Part shown: positions 32,420 to 40,816 of the stretch, piece after piece
Layout: each line of letters opens with the position of its first letter
Position numbering within the stretch: position 1 is the first letter of the stretch
NCBI RefSeq assembly: GCF_005938675.2
Contig: NZ_VCCH02000025.1
Coordinates: 28,699 to 92,698, forward strand
Direction of reading: 5' to 3'
Origin: Mycobacterium sp. KBS0706
GTDB taxonomy: Bacteria > Pseudomonadota > Alphaproteobacteria > DSM-16000 > Inquilinaceae
Length of the DNA: 64,000 nt
The notes under the pieces: model-generated
What the model was told of the DNA's origin: nothing
The model's database searches: none
The model's input: only the letters and a program-made list of their open reading frames with translations
Program-made: the position numbers and the translations under genes

Positions 32420-34030
32420 ATGACCGACCTCGCCGCCCGCGCCGAGCACTGGGCGCTGACCCTCACCCGCATCCCCAGCGTCACCGGCACGGCGAACGAG
32501 GTGGCTCTTCCCGAGACGCTGTGCGGCCTGCTGCGCGCCGGTCCGGCCTTCCGCGACCGGCCGGACGATGTCTGGACCATTCCGGCCGGCGACCGGCTGG
32601 GCCGCGCCAGCGTCGCCGCGCTGCTGCGCGGCCGCGGCCGCCGCACCGTGGTGCTGACCGGCCATTTCGACACGGTGACGACCGCCGATTACGGCGACCT
32701 GCAGCCGCTGGCGACCGAGCCGGAGCAGCTCAAGGAGGCGCTGCTGGCCCGGCTGCGGCGGGATGCGCGCAGCGAGGCGGAGCGGCTGGCCCTGGCCGAC
32801 CTGTCCGGGCCGGACTTCCTGCCCGGGCGCGGCCTGCTCGACATGAAGGGCGGGCTCGCCGCCGGCCTGGCGGTGCTGGAGGCTGCCGCCGCGGAGCCTG
32901 AGCGCGAGGGCAACCTGCTGTTCCTTGCCGTGCCGGACGAGGAGGTCAACTCCGCCGGCGCCCGCAGCGCCGCCCGCGCCCTGCCCGGCCTGGCCGAGCG
33001 GCTGGGGCTGAGCCTCGACGCCGCGATCAATCTCGACTGCCTGGGCGACACCGGCGACGGCCGCTTCGGCCGGTCGGTGGCGCTGGGCAGCGTCGGCAAG
33101 CTGCTGCCGAGCGCGCTGGTGATCGGCCGCGCCGCCCATGCCGCCGAGACGATCCACGGCGTCAGCGCCGCCGCCTTGGCGGGCGCCATCGCCGCCGCGG
33201 TGGAATGGGCGCCGGAGCTGACCGAGAGCCTGGGCAATGCCTCCGGCACGCCGGCGACGCTGCTGGGCATGAAGGACGGCAAGGCCGGCTACGACGTCAC
33301 CACCCCCGGCACGGTCTGGATGTTCTGGAACACGGCGCGGTACCGGCGCGGGCCGGAGGAGGTGCTGGCGCCGCTGGCCCGGCTGATCGGCGATGCGGCC
33401 GCGGGGGTCGCGGCGCAATTGCGGCAGCGCGGCGGGGCCGATGTGCCCGACGTGCCGGTGCTGCGCTACGCCGAACTGCGCCGCGAGGTGCTGGCGCGGT
33501 CGCCCGGGGCCGAAGCGGCGCTCGCCGCGGTGGCGGCCGCAGCGGCGGAGGCCGGGCTCGACCTGCCGGAACAGTGCCGGCGGATCACCGAGGCGCTGTG
33601 GGCTTTCAGCGGCCGCAGCGGCCCGGCGGTGGTGCTGGGCCTGGCGTCGATGCCCTATCTGCCGGTGTCGCTGGGCGATGACGAGGCCGGGCAGCGGCTG
33701 GAGCGGGCGACGCGAGAGGCCGCGGCCCGGGTCGCAGAGCGCCACGGCACCACGATCGGGCTCGAGCCCTGGTTCCCCGGCATCTCGGATATGAGCTTCC
33801 TCGGCATGGGCGACGAGAGCTCGGTCGCCGCCATCGCCGCCGACACCCCGGCCTGGGGCGCCGGCCTGCCCTGGCCCGACGGCCCGGCCCTGGCGCAGAT
33901 CCCGATCGTCAATGCCGGCCCCTGGGGCCGCGACTACCACACGCCGCTGGAGCGCATCTATCGGCCGTATGCCTTCGAGGTGCTGCCGGAGCTGATCCGC
34001 GAGATCGCGGATGGGGTGATCAGGGGGTGA
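32420..34030 (+). CDS. M20-family metallopeptidase (RocB-like)
   Basis: A 536-residue member of the M20 zinc-peptidase clan, similar in layout to RocB of arginine utilisation. Metal-binding motifs: VVLTGHFDTV (His and Asp), GRGLLDMKGG (bridging Asp), VPDEEVNSAG (catalytic Glu and ligand), and a final His in RDYHTPLERIY. It is longer than the usual 400-residue M20 enzymes because of insertions around residues 300-450. The substrate is unknown; members remove acyl or amino-acid groups. The RAM protein gene just upstream could sense the amino-acid product. Confidence 0.85.
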   Translation: MTDLAARAEHWALTLTRIPSVTGTANEVALPETLCGLLRAGPAFRDRPDDVWTIPAGDRLGRASVAALLRGRGRRTVVLTGHFDTVTTADYGDLQPLATEPEQLKEALLARLRRDARSEAERLALADLSGPDFLPGRGLLDMKGGLAAGLAVLEAAAAEPEREGNLLFLAVPDEEVNSAGARSAARALPGLAERLGLSLDAAINLDCLGDTGDGRFGRSVALGSVGKLLPSALVIGRAAHAAETIHGVSAAALAGAIAAAVEWAPELTESLGNASGTPATLLGMKDGKAGYDVTTPGTVWMFWNTARYRRGPEEVLAPLARLIGDAAAGVAAQLRQRGGADVPDVPVLRYAELRREVLARSPGAEAALAAVAAAAAEAGLDLPEQCRRITEALWAFSGRSGPAVVLGLASMPYLPVSLGDDEAGQRLERATREAAARVAERHGTTIGLEPWFPGISDMSFLGMGDESSVAAIAADTPAWGAGLPWPDGPALAQIPIVNAGPWGRDYHTPLERIYRPYAFEVLPELIREIADGVIRG

Positions 34031-34073
34031 CTTGAGCCCTATCGGCTTCAATCATCTGTCGGGTACTGTCCGA

Positions 34074-34276
34074 TTGCCTCTCCCGCTTGCGGGAGAGGTC
34101 GGGCTCACGTAGCGAGACCGGGTGAGGGCTACTCGGCCGCGACGCCGGGATCACCCTCACAAAACCAAGCGGACCACGCGCTCGCCCATGGGAAAATTGT
34201 GCTTTCGGCGAGGCCGCTATCCCCTCACCCGGAGCCGCTTCGCGTCTCCGACCTCTCCCGCATGCGGGAGAGGCAA
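34074..34276. repeat. 203-bp inverted-repeat element, family C
   Basis: A left arm (34074-34128, TTGCCTCTCCCGCTTGCGGG ... CCGGGTGAGGG) and a right arm (34221-34276, CCCCTCACCCGGAGCC ... GCGGGAGAGGCAA) are inverted copies around about 92 bp. It looks like a small non-coding mobile or REP-derived element. It fills most of the gap between the M20 gene and the oxidase operon, which otherwise shows no gene. Confidence 0.75.
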
Positions 34277-34337
34277 TTTTCTCGCAAACCCACGACCGAT
34301 CTCGCCGATCGAAGGAGTGTGTTGGTGCAGCCCGCCC

Positions 34338-34709
34338 CTACTGCCCGCCCAGGAACAGCATCCGGGTCAGCAGGGTGTAGTCGGACTCGGCCACCATGAT
34401 GGCGACGAAGACCAGCAGCGCCACCGGCGGCACCGTGATGGCGTAGACCAGGGCCAGCCGCTCCCACTTCATATGCATGAACACGGCGACGATCAGCCCA
34501 GCCTTCAGCATCATGAAGATCAGGATCAGGCCCCAGCGCAGCAGGCCCTGCAGGGCGAAATAGTCGACCCCGTAGGAGCAGGCGCTGAGCACGAACAGCC
34601 AGCCCCAGACCACCAGGTACAGCTTGATCGGGTGCTGCTGCCCCTGGGCATGGGCGACGGGTTGCGACTGCCCATGCCCTTCGTCGATATGCGTTGCGGC
34701 GTGTGCCAT
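34338..34709 (-). CDS. Cytochrome c oxidase subunit IV (small membrane subunit)
   Basis: A 123-residue protein of the prokaryotic subunit IV family. After a His/Gln-rich N-terminus it has three membrane helices: LYLVVWGWLFVLSACSYGV, LILIFMMLKAGLIVAVFMHM and VPPVALLVFVAIMVA. KAGLIVAVFMHMKWE is the conserved core. This subunit stabilises the heme-copper oxidase complex. Its ATG at 34709 lies 5 bp after the subunit III stop, with GAGGGA overlapping that stop, so the genes are one operon. It is the last gene of the operon. Confidence 0.88.
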   Translation of the reverse strand: MAHAATHIDEGHGQSQPVAHAQGQQHPIKLYLVVWGWLFVLSACSYGVDYFALQGLLRWGLILIFMMLKAGLIVAVFMHMKWERLALVYAITVPPVALLVFVAIMVAESDYTLLTRMLFLGGQ

Positions 34710-34714
34710 GTCCC

Positions 34715-35428
34715 TCACCACAGATAGAACAGCGCGAAGATGAACACCCAGACCAGATCGACGAAATGCCAGTACAGGCCGGTGATCTCGACGATCTCGT
34801 AATTGCCCCGCCGGCTGGTGAAGAAGCCGCGCCGGCCGGTCTCGAAGTCGCCGCGCAGCACCTTGCGGGCCATGGCGATCAGGAAGATCACGCCGATGGT
34901 GACATGGGTGCCATGGAAGCCGGTGATCATGAAGAAGGCGGAGCCGAATTGCGGCGCGCCCCAGGGGTTGCCCCAGGGCCGCACCCCTTCATGGATCAGC
35001 TTGGTCCATTCGAAGGCCTGCATGCCGACGAAGGTGGCGCCGAAGGCCGCGGTCACCAGCATCAGCACCGCCGTCTTCACCCGGTCGCGGCGATAGCCGT
35101 AATTGACCGCCATGGCCATGGTGCCGCTGCTGCTGATCAGCACGAAGGTCATGATCGCGATCAGGATCAGCGGGATCGACTCGCCGCCGATGGTCAGCGC
35201 GAACACCTCGCTCGGGTTCGGCCAGCTCTCGGCCGTCGACATCCGCACCGTCATGTAGGACAGCAGGAAGCAGCCGAAGACGAAGGTGTCGCTGAGCAGG
35301 AAGATCCACATCATCGCCTTGCCCCAGGACGCGCTCTTGAAGGCGCGCTGGTCGGACGACCAGTCATCCGAGATGCCGCGCCAGCCCTCGGCGCGGACAA
35401 CGGATCCGGCGATATGGGTTTCGGCCAT
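34715..35428 (-). CDS. Heme-copper oxidase subunit III, first copy
   Basis: A 237-residue subunit III of the CyoC/CtaE family. Five membrane helices are visible, including KAMMWIFLLSDTFVFGCFL and FFMITGFHGTHVTIGVIFLI, where GFHGTHV is the family hallmark, and the C-terminal TGLYWHFVDLVWVFIFALFYLW. Subunit III supports proton uptake and stability of subunit I. A second, more diverged subunit III gene follows upstream in the same operon. The gap to that gene is 15 bp. Confidence 0.9.
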   Translation of the reverse strand: MAETHIAGSVVRAEGWRGISDDWSSDQRAFKSASWGKAMMWIFLLSDTFVFGCFLLSYMTVRMSTAESWPNPSEVFALTIGGESIPLILIAIMTFVLISSSGTMAMAVNYGYRRDRVKTAVLMLVTAAFGATFVGMQAFEWTKLIHEGVRPWGNPWGAPQFGSAFFMITGFHGTHVTIGVIFLIAMARKVLRGDFETGRRGFFTSRRGNYEIVEITGLYWHFVDLVWVFIFALFYLW

Positions 35429-35443
35429 CGACGTGGACCTCCC

Positions 35444-36148
35444 CTAGGTCAGCAACTGGCTGCAGATCTCGGCGAAGCGGTCCGCCCAGCCGGTCAGCAG
35501 GGCGAGCAGGATCAGCCAGACCAGCAGCAGGAAATGCCAGTACAGCGTGCACAGTTGGACGCTGAGACGAAGCCGCTCCGGCTCATCCCCGCGCCAGGCC
35601 CGGGCGCCGGTGCGGCCCAGGGCCACCAGGCCGCCCAGCACATGCACGCCATGCACCGCGGTGACCAGGTAGAAGAAGGAATTGGCCGGGTTGCTGGCCA
35701 GGAAATATCCCAGCATGTGCAGCTGCTGCCAGGCCAGGAGCTGCCCGACCACGAACACCAGCGACGCGGCGCCGCCGGCCAGGAGGCCGGTGCGGGTGTC
35801 GGCCAGGTCGTCGCGCCGGGACGCTGCCTGGGCGCATTGCAGGCCGATGCTGGCGGCGGCCAGCGCCACGGTGTTGATCCACAGCAGCACCGGCACCGGC
35901 AGCGCCCGCCAGTCCGGCATCGCCATCCGCATCGAATAGGCGCTGACCAGCAGGGCGAACAGCGCGCCGGCGACGGCCAGGAACACGCCCAGCCCGATCA
36001 GCGGCGTCGGCCGCGGCGAGGCGCCGGTGGCCGGCACGTTGGCGACCGTGCTCTCCTCCAGCCACGGTTTCTCCATCAGCCCCTGGCGCGCCAGCCACAG
36101 CAGGCAGAGGCCCCCGAGCGCCAGCATGAACAGGGTGACGACGACCAT
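35444..36148 (-). CDS. Heme-copper oxidase subunit III, second, diverged copy
   Basis: A 234-residue membrane protein also of the subunit III family. It keeps TAVHGVHVLGGLVALG (compare GFHGTHV in the other copy) and LYWHFLLLVWLILLALL, but has an extra N-terminal helix (VVVTLFMLALGGLCLLWLA) before a Pro-rich loop. It is clearly not a recent duplicate of the neighbouring copy. It lies directly after subunit I (11 bp) and before the first-copy gene (15 bp). Operons with two subunit III-like genes occur in some alternative aa3-type oxidases; whether both assemble in one complex is unknown. Confidence 0.82.
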   Translation of the reverse strand: MVVVTLFMLALGGLCLLWLARQGLMEKPWLEESTVANVPATGASPRPTPLIGLGVFLAVAGALFALLVSAYSMRMAMPDWRALPVPVLLWINTVALAAASIGLQCAQAASRRDDLADTRTGLLAGGAASLVFVVGQLLAWQQLHMLGYFLASNPANSFFYLVTAVHGVHVLGGLVALGRTGARAWRGDEPERLRLSVQLCTLYWHFLLLVWLILLALLTGWADRFAEICSQLLT

Positions 36149-36159
36149 CGCCGGCGCCC

Positions 36160-37923
36160 TCAGCCGTGGTGCACGGCGCCGGGCTGGTTCTGCGGCAGGA
36201 AGTCCTGCGCAGCGCCCGGGACGCTGTAGTCATAGGCCCAGCGATAGACCACCGGCAGCTCGCGGCCCCAGTTGCCGTGCGGCGGCGGGGTGGTCGGCGT
36301 CTGCCATTCCAGCGTCGTCGCCCGCCACGGGTTGCCGCCGGCGTCGCGGCCGTGCCGCACGCTCCAGATCAGGTTGAACAGGAACAGGAGCTGGGCGGCG
36401 CCGACGGTGAGGGCCGCGGCGGTGATGAAGATGTTGAGATCATGGGCCGAGGGCGGCACGAAGGCGGTCTCGCCGAGCTCGAAGTAGCGCCGCGGCACGC
36501 CGATCAGCCCGAGATAGTGCATCGGGAAGAAGATCGCGTAGGCACCGACGAAGCTGACCCAGAAATGGATCTTGGCCATCGTGTCGTCCAGCATCCGGCC
36601 GGTGATCTTCGGGTACCAGTGGTAGACCGCGCCGAACACCACGAAGATCGGCGCCACCCCCATCACCATGTGGAAATGGGCGACCACGAACATGGTGTCG
36701 GACAGCGGCACGTCGACCACGACATTGCCGAGGAACAGCCCGGTCAGCCCGCCATTGACGAAGGTGACGATGAAGGCGAGGGCGAACAGCATCGGCGGCG
36801 TCAGATGGATGTCGCCGCGCCACAGGGTCAGCACCCAGTTGTAGACCTTGATCGCCGTCGGGATGGCGATGATCAGCGTCGTGGTGGCGAAGAAGAACCC
36901 GAAATACGGGTTCATGCCGCTGACATACATGTGGTGCGCCCAGACGACGAAGCTGAGCGCGCCGATGCCGACGATGGCCCACACCATCATGCGGTAGCCG
37001 AAGATGTTCTTGCGGGCGTGGGTGCTGATCAGGTCGGAGACGATGCCGAAGGCCGGCAGGGCGACGATGTAGACCTCGGGATGGCCGAAGAACCAGAACA
37101 GGTGCTGGAACAGGATCGGGCTGCCGCCGCCGTATTTCAGCTGCTCGCCCATCTCGACCAGGGCCGGCATGAAGAAGCTGGTGCCGAGCAGCCGGTCGAT
37201 CAGCATCATCACGCAGGCGACGAACAGCGCGGGGAAGGCCAGCAGCGCCATCACCGTGGCGGTGAAGATGCCCCACACCGTCAGCGGCATCCGCATCAGC
37301 GTCATCCCCCGCGCCCGCCCCTGCAGCACGGTGACGACGTAGTTCAGCCCGCCCATGGTGAAGCCGATGATGAACAGGATCAGCGAAGCGAGCATCAGCA
37401 GGATGCCCCATTCGCGCCCGCCCGGCGTGCCGGACAGGATCGCTTGCGGCGGATACAGGGTCCAGCCGGCCCCGGTCGGCCCGCCGGGGGCGAAGAAGCC
37501 GGCCACCAGCACCAGCACCGCGAGCAGGTAGATCCAGTAGCTGAGCATGTTGACGTAGGGGAACACCATGTCCCGCGCGCCCAGCATCAGCGGGATCAGG
37601 TAGTTGCCGAAGCCGCCCAGGAACAGCGCCGTCAGCAGGTAGATCACCATGATCATGCCGTGCATGGTGATGAACTGGTAATAGCCGGTGGCGTCGATGA
37701 AGGCGAAGTCGTCCGGGAAGGCCAGCTGCAGCCGCATCATCCAGGACAGCACCAGGGCGACGAAGCCGATCGCCAGGGCCGTGCAGGCATACTGCACGGC
37801 GATGACCTTGGCGTCCTGCGAGAACACCCAGGTGGTGAGCCAGCTCTTCGGATGGTACAGGTCGACATCCGGCACTTCGAGCGGCGGCACCGGTGCGACA
37901 GGCTCGCGGATGACGTCCACCAT
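36160..37923 (-). CDS. Cytochrome c oxidase subunit I
   Basis: A 587-residue catalytic subunit. It has twelve or more membrane helices. Ligands are visible: the low-spin heme His in QFITMHGMIMV, GHPEVYIVALPAFG (CuB His, cross-linked Tyr and the D-channel-type Glu), WAHHMYVSGM (the two other CuB His) and VAHFHMVMG (high-spin and low-spin heme His). It reduces oxygen to water and pumps protons. HPEVY places it in the A-type family. The ATG at 37923 follows AGGAGGA; a longer in-frame reading upstream overlaps subunit II and was rejected. The heme synthesis and assembly genes (ctaA, ctaB, cox11) are not in the window. Confidence 0.95.
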   Translation of the reverse strand: MVDVIREPVAPVPPLEVPDVDLYHPKSWLTTWVFSQDAKVIAVQYACTALAIGFVALVLSWMMRLQLAFPDDFAFIDATGYYQFITMHGMIMVIYLLTALFLGGFGNYLIPLMLGARDMVFPYVNMLSYWIYLLAVLVLVAGFFAPGGPTGAGWTLYPPQAILSGTPGGREWGILLMLASLILFIIGFTMGGLNYVVTVLQGRARGMTLMRMPLTVWGIFTATVMALLAFPALFVACVMMLIDRLLGTSFFMPALVEMGEQLKYGGGSPILFQHLFWFFGHPEVYIVALPAFGIVSDLISTHARKNIFGYRMMVWAIVGIGALSFVVWAHHMYVSGMNPYFGFFFATTTLIIAIPTAIKVYNWVLTLWRGDIHLTPPMLFALAFIVTFVNGGLTGLFLGNVVVDVPLSDTMFVVAHFHMVMGVAPIFVVFGAVYHWYPKITGRMLDDTMAKIHFWVSFVGAYAIFFPMHYLGLIGVPRRYFELGETAFVPPSAHDLNIFITAAALTVGAAQLLFLFNLIWSVRHGRDAGGNPWRATTLEWQTPTTPPPHGNWGRELPVVYRWAYDYSVPGAAQDFLPQNQPGAVHHG

Positions 37924-38021
37924 GGGCGTGTCCTCCTGCTTCCTCCCGGCCGGGCTCGACGGGGATCGTCCCGGCCGAATGTGTTCCCTCCTCGCGGCCC
38001 CTCCCCTTCCCGGGGCCGGAA

Positions 38022-38852
38022 CTACTTCGCGGCGGCCACCTCGCGGTCGGTCCGCACGGGCAGCGCCGAGACCTGGCTGTAGGTCGCCTGCTGCGCCAGC
38101 CAGGCATCGTAATCGGCCTGGGCGTCGACGATGACGGTGCCGCGCATGTAGGGATGGCCGGTGCCGCACAGCTCGGCGCACAGCGCCTCGAAGGTGCCGG
38201 TGCGGGTCGGCGTGAACCAGTAATAGGTGACCGAGCCCGGGATCATGTCCATCTTCGCCCGGAACTGCGGCACGTAGAAATCATGCAGCGTGTCGGCCGC
38301 GCGCAGCAGCAGCTTGACCGGCTTGTCGACCGGCAGGTGCAGCTCGCCGCCCTGGATCAGCACGTCGTCCTTGCCGGCGGGGTCGTCGCCATGGATGCCG
38401 AACGGGTTCTCCGGCGTGATCGCCTGGGTCGAGGCGGTGCCCAGCTTGCCGTCCTGGCCCGGCAACCGGAAGGACCATTGCCATTGCTGGCCCAGCACCT
38501 CGACCTCGGTGGCGTCGTCCGGCACGGTGACGAAATGGGCCCAGACCACCAGCCCCGGCGCCAGCATCGCCGCCACGCCGACCGCGGTGGCGATGGTCAG
38601 CCAGCCCTCCAGCCGCTTGTTCTCCGGCTTGTAGTCGGCGACGTTGCCCTCGCGGTGGCGGAAGCGCCAGACGCAATAGGCGGTGAACAGCACGATCGCG
38701 GTGAACACCACGCCGGTGATCCAGAAGGTGATCTCGATCGTGCCGTCGATGTAGCGCCAGTTCGAGGCGATCGGGGTCCACCACCACGGGCTCAGCAGGT
38801 GGAACACCACCGAGCCGATAGCGACCAGAACCAGGACGAGCGCGGTCTTCAT
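38022..38852 (-). CDS. Cytochrome c oxidase subunit II with CuA site
   Basis: A 276-residue subunit II. Two N-terminal helices (VLVLVAIGSVVFHLL and ITGVVFTAIVLFTAYCVW) precede a cupredoxin domain with QQWQWSF (the electron-entry aromatic patch), LHDFYVPQFRAKMDMIPG and the complete CuA motif CAELCGTGHPYM. The CuA site shows that this oxidase takes electrons from cytochrome c, not quinol. No cytochrome c domain is fused at the C-terminus, but a separate class I cytochrome c gene lies upstream. It is the first gene of the oxidase operon (II-I-III-III-IV). Confidence 0.95.
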   Translation of the reverse strand: MKTALVLVLVAIGSVVFHLLSPWWWTPIASNWRYIDGTIEITFWITGVVFTAIVLFTAYCVWRFRHREGNVADYKPENKRLEGWLTIATAVGVAAMLAPGLVVWAHFVTVPDDATEVEVLGQQWQWSFRLPGQDGKLGTASTQAITPENPFGIHGDDPAGKDDVLIQGGELHLPVDKPVKLLLRAADTLHDFYVPQFRAKMDMIPGSVTYYWFTPTRTGTFEALCAELCGTGHPYMRGTVIVDAQADYDAWLAQQATYSQVSALPVRTDREVAAAK

Positions 38853-39140
38853 TTCCGGTCACCCCCGTCTTGAGCGATTGCATCGACGAGGGGGCCGGAC
38901 GTCGGTCGATCTGAGCTGGAGCGGGGATGCGGCGGCACAGCGCGGGAGGCCTCTGCGCCCTGACCCGTTGGGCCGGCGCGGCGTTCTCCCCCGAAGTTGG
39001 GCCACATCGTCATGGACAGCGGCCTTCGCACTCGTCAAGGCCGGCCGGCTTCTTCATCTGGCCCGGCCGTCCCGCGTCACGGTCGACGCGAAGACGACCC
39101 TTGCAGCTTCAGACTTGTCCGGCCGTGGCCTGTAAATTGA
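38853..39140. other. Gene-free region upstream of the oxidase operon
   Basis: No gene is supported here. It should contain the oxidase promoter on the minus strand. TTGACG appears on the minus strand near 39037-39042, but no good -10 box follows at the right distance, so no promoter is called. Confidence 0.35.
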
Positions 39141-39144
39141 TGAT

Positions 39145-39194
39145 GCGGGTCAGCCCGCTTGATTGTCAACCGATGTCGGCGGCCGCAGCCGCCG
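39145..39194. terminator. Two hairpins after the cytochrome c gene
   Basis: CGGCGGC-CGCA-GCCGCCG (39177-39194) and GCGGG-TCAG-CCCGC (39145-39158) both lie just downstream of the cytochrome c stop on the minus strand. The second is followed by an A/T-rich stretch. They probably limit readthrough into the oxidase operon. Confidence 0.45.
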
Positions 39195-39196
39195 CC

Positions 39197-39586
39197 TTAC
39201 TTCTTCTTGCCGTCGGCGTCGAACTGTTTGAGGAAAGCGATCAGATCGTCGATCTTCTGGTCGTCCTTGATGCCGATGAAGGTCATCTTCGTGCCCGGGA
39301 TCTTGGTGCGCGGGGCCTTGATGTATTCGCGGAACACCGTCTCGTCCCAGGTTATGCCGGAGTTCTTGTTGGCATCCGAGTAGTTGTAGCCCGCGACCGA
39401 GCCGGAATGGCGGCCGAACAGGCCGTTCAGCTCCGGCCCGACGGCGTTCTTGGCGGTCTCGCCGATCTGGTGGCAGGCCTTGCACTGCGTGAACACCTTC
39501 TCGCCGGCCGCCGGGTCGCCATCGGCCCGGGCCGCGGTGGTGAGAGCCATCAAGGCGAGGGCACCGATCAGGGTCGAACGCATCAT
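39197..39586 (-). CDS. Periplasmic class I cytochrome c (c2-like)
   Basis: A 129-residue cytochrome. A signal peptide (LIGALALMALTTAARA) is followed by the heme site CKACH at residues 35-39, the conserved NAVGPELNGLFGR segment, and the Met ligand in PGTKMTFIG. The C-terminus is Lys-rich, typical of c2-type electron carriers that dock on oxidases and the bc1 complex. It lies just upstream of the oxidase genes, in the same direction, and is a natural electron donor to their CuA site. The ATG at 39586 follows GGAGGAAG; another ATG is directly adjacent at 39583. Confidence 0.9.
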   Translation of the reverse strand: MMRSTLIGALALMALTTAARADGDPAAGEKVFTQCKACHQIGETAKNAVGPELNGLFGRHSGSVAGYNYSDANKNSGITWDETVFREYIKAPRTKIPGTKMTFIGIKDDQKIDDLIAFLKQFDADGKKK

Positions 39587-39848
39587 CACGCTTCCTCCTG
39601 GCTGGCTGGACGCTGGCTGGATCGGACGGTGCCGATGCCGCGATATTCCGGCTTTCCGCCGCCGGCTTCAAGGGCCGTGCGATTCGTCCTGATTGAGCTG
39701 CTCCACACCCCCCGACAAAGACAGGGGACGGAATGTCGCAGCCGGGTTATACTTTGGTCCATGGCGGGTCGCGTCGACGTGACCGGCGGCCATCCCGGCC
39801 GCACTGCCCCGGTCGAAGCGAGCCCCCGGAAGTTCGGGAGGAACGGAC

Positions 39849-40709
39849 ATGACCATCCGAAACCCTCTGGAGTGGGGAGCGGATCAGCTCAAATTCGGCA
39901 GCCACGCCCTGCGCACCGGCGGCCAGACCGTGTTCCACGCCGAGGAGAACCTCAATCTCCTGGCCCCGGCGGTCCATCGCATCGGGTTGCGGGACCTGCG
40001 CGACGCCCTGGTCAAGGGCTTCGAGGATTTCGGCCATTACCGCACCGACGTGCTGTATCTCTGCCTGATCTATCCGGTGGTCGGGCTGGTGCTGGCGCGG
40101 GCCATGGTCGGGCAGGACATGATCCCGCTCCTGTTCCCGCTGGCCTCGGGCTTCGCCCTGATCGGGCCCTTCGCCGCGATCGGCCTCTATGAGATGAGCC
40201 GGCGGCGGGAGCTGGGCGAGCCGTCCAGCTGGGGCGCCGCCTTCGGCGTGCTGCGGACGCCCCGATTCGGCGTCATCCTGATGGTCGGCGCCATCCTGGC
40301 GGCGATCTTCGTGGTCTGGATGGTGGTGGCCAACGTCATCTACAACGCCACGCTCGGCCCGGACGAGCCGGCCTCGCTCGGCCTGTTCCTGAACGAGGTG
40401 TTCGGCACCACCGCCGGCTGGACCCTGATCGTGGTCGGCTGCGGCGTCGGCCTGATCTTCGCCGTGGCGGCGATGGCGATCGGCGTGGTGTCCTTCCCGC
40501 TGCTGCTGGACCGCGACGTCGGCGCCGACACCGCGATCTGGACCTCGGTCCGCGCCGTGATCGCCAACCCGATCCCGATGGCGGCCTGGGGCCTGATCGT
40601 CGCCGCCGGCCTCGTGGTCGGCTCGATCCCGCTGTTCGTCGGGCTGATCGTGGTCATGCCGGTGCTCGGCCACGCCACCTGGCACCTCTACCGCAAGATG
40701 GTGAACTGA
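39849..40709 (+). CDS. DUF2189-type inner-membrane protein
   Basis: A 286-residue integral membrane protein with about six helices. It fits the DUF2189 family: an N-terminal RDLRDALVKGFEDFGHYRTD, then LIYPVVGLVLARA, a short SRRRELGEPSSW loop, and late helices ending in VMPVLGHATWHLYRKMV. The function of this family is unknown; members often lie near cytochrome oxidase genes, as here. A GGGAGGAACGGAC ribosome site precedes the ATG. Confidence 0.85.
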   Translation: MTIRNPLEWGADQLKFGSHALRTGGQTVFHAEENLNLLAPAVHRIGLRDLRDALVKGFEDFGHYRTDVLYLCLIYPVVGLVLARAMVGQDMIPLLFPLASGFALIGPFAAIGLYEMSRRRELGEPSSWGAAFGVLRTPRFGVILMVGAILAAIFVVWMVVANVIYNATLGPDEPASLGLFLNEVFGTTAGWTLIVVGCGVGLIFAVAAMAIGVVSFPLLLDRDVGADTAIWTSVRAVIANPIPMAAWGLIVAAGLVVGSIPLFVGLIVVMPVLGHATWHLYRKMVN

Positions 40710-40729
40710 CGGGCGCAACCGCGCCCGTC
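40708..40729. terminator. Hairpin at the end of the DUF2189 gene
   Basis: GACGGGCGC-AACC-GCGCCCGTC is a perfect 9-bp stem overlapping the stop codon. No T-tract is present. It merges into the family B repeat that follows. Confidence 0.55.
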
Positions 40730-40809
40730 ATCGCGAGGAGCGTAGCGACGTGGCGATCCAGGGGCCGGTGCCGCTGGATCGCCACGCCCCTTCGGGGCTC
40801 GCGATGACG
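40726..40809. repeat. Family B palindromic repeat
   Basis: CGTCATCGCGAGGAGCG at the left and GGGGCTCGCGATGACG at the right are inverted, with GTGGCGATCCAG and CTGGATCGCCAC forming an inner perfect 12-bp pair. It lies between two convergent genes. Confidence 0.75.
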
Positions 40810-40816
40810 AATTGGC

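Noticed and set aside
39145..39158. Short hairpin considered as an FNR or other regulatory site
   Set aside because: GCGGG-TCAG-CCCGC does not match known FNR or ResD-type boxes and lies downstream of the cytochrome gene.
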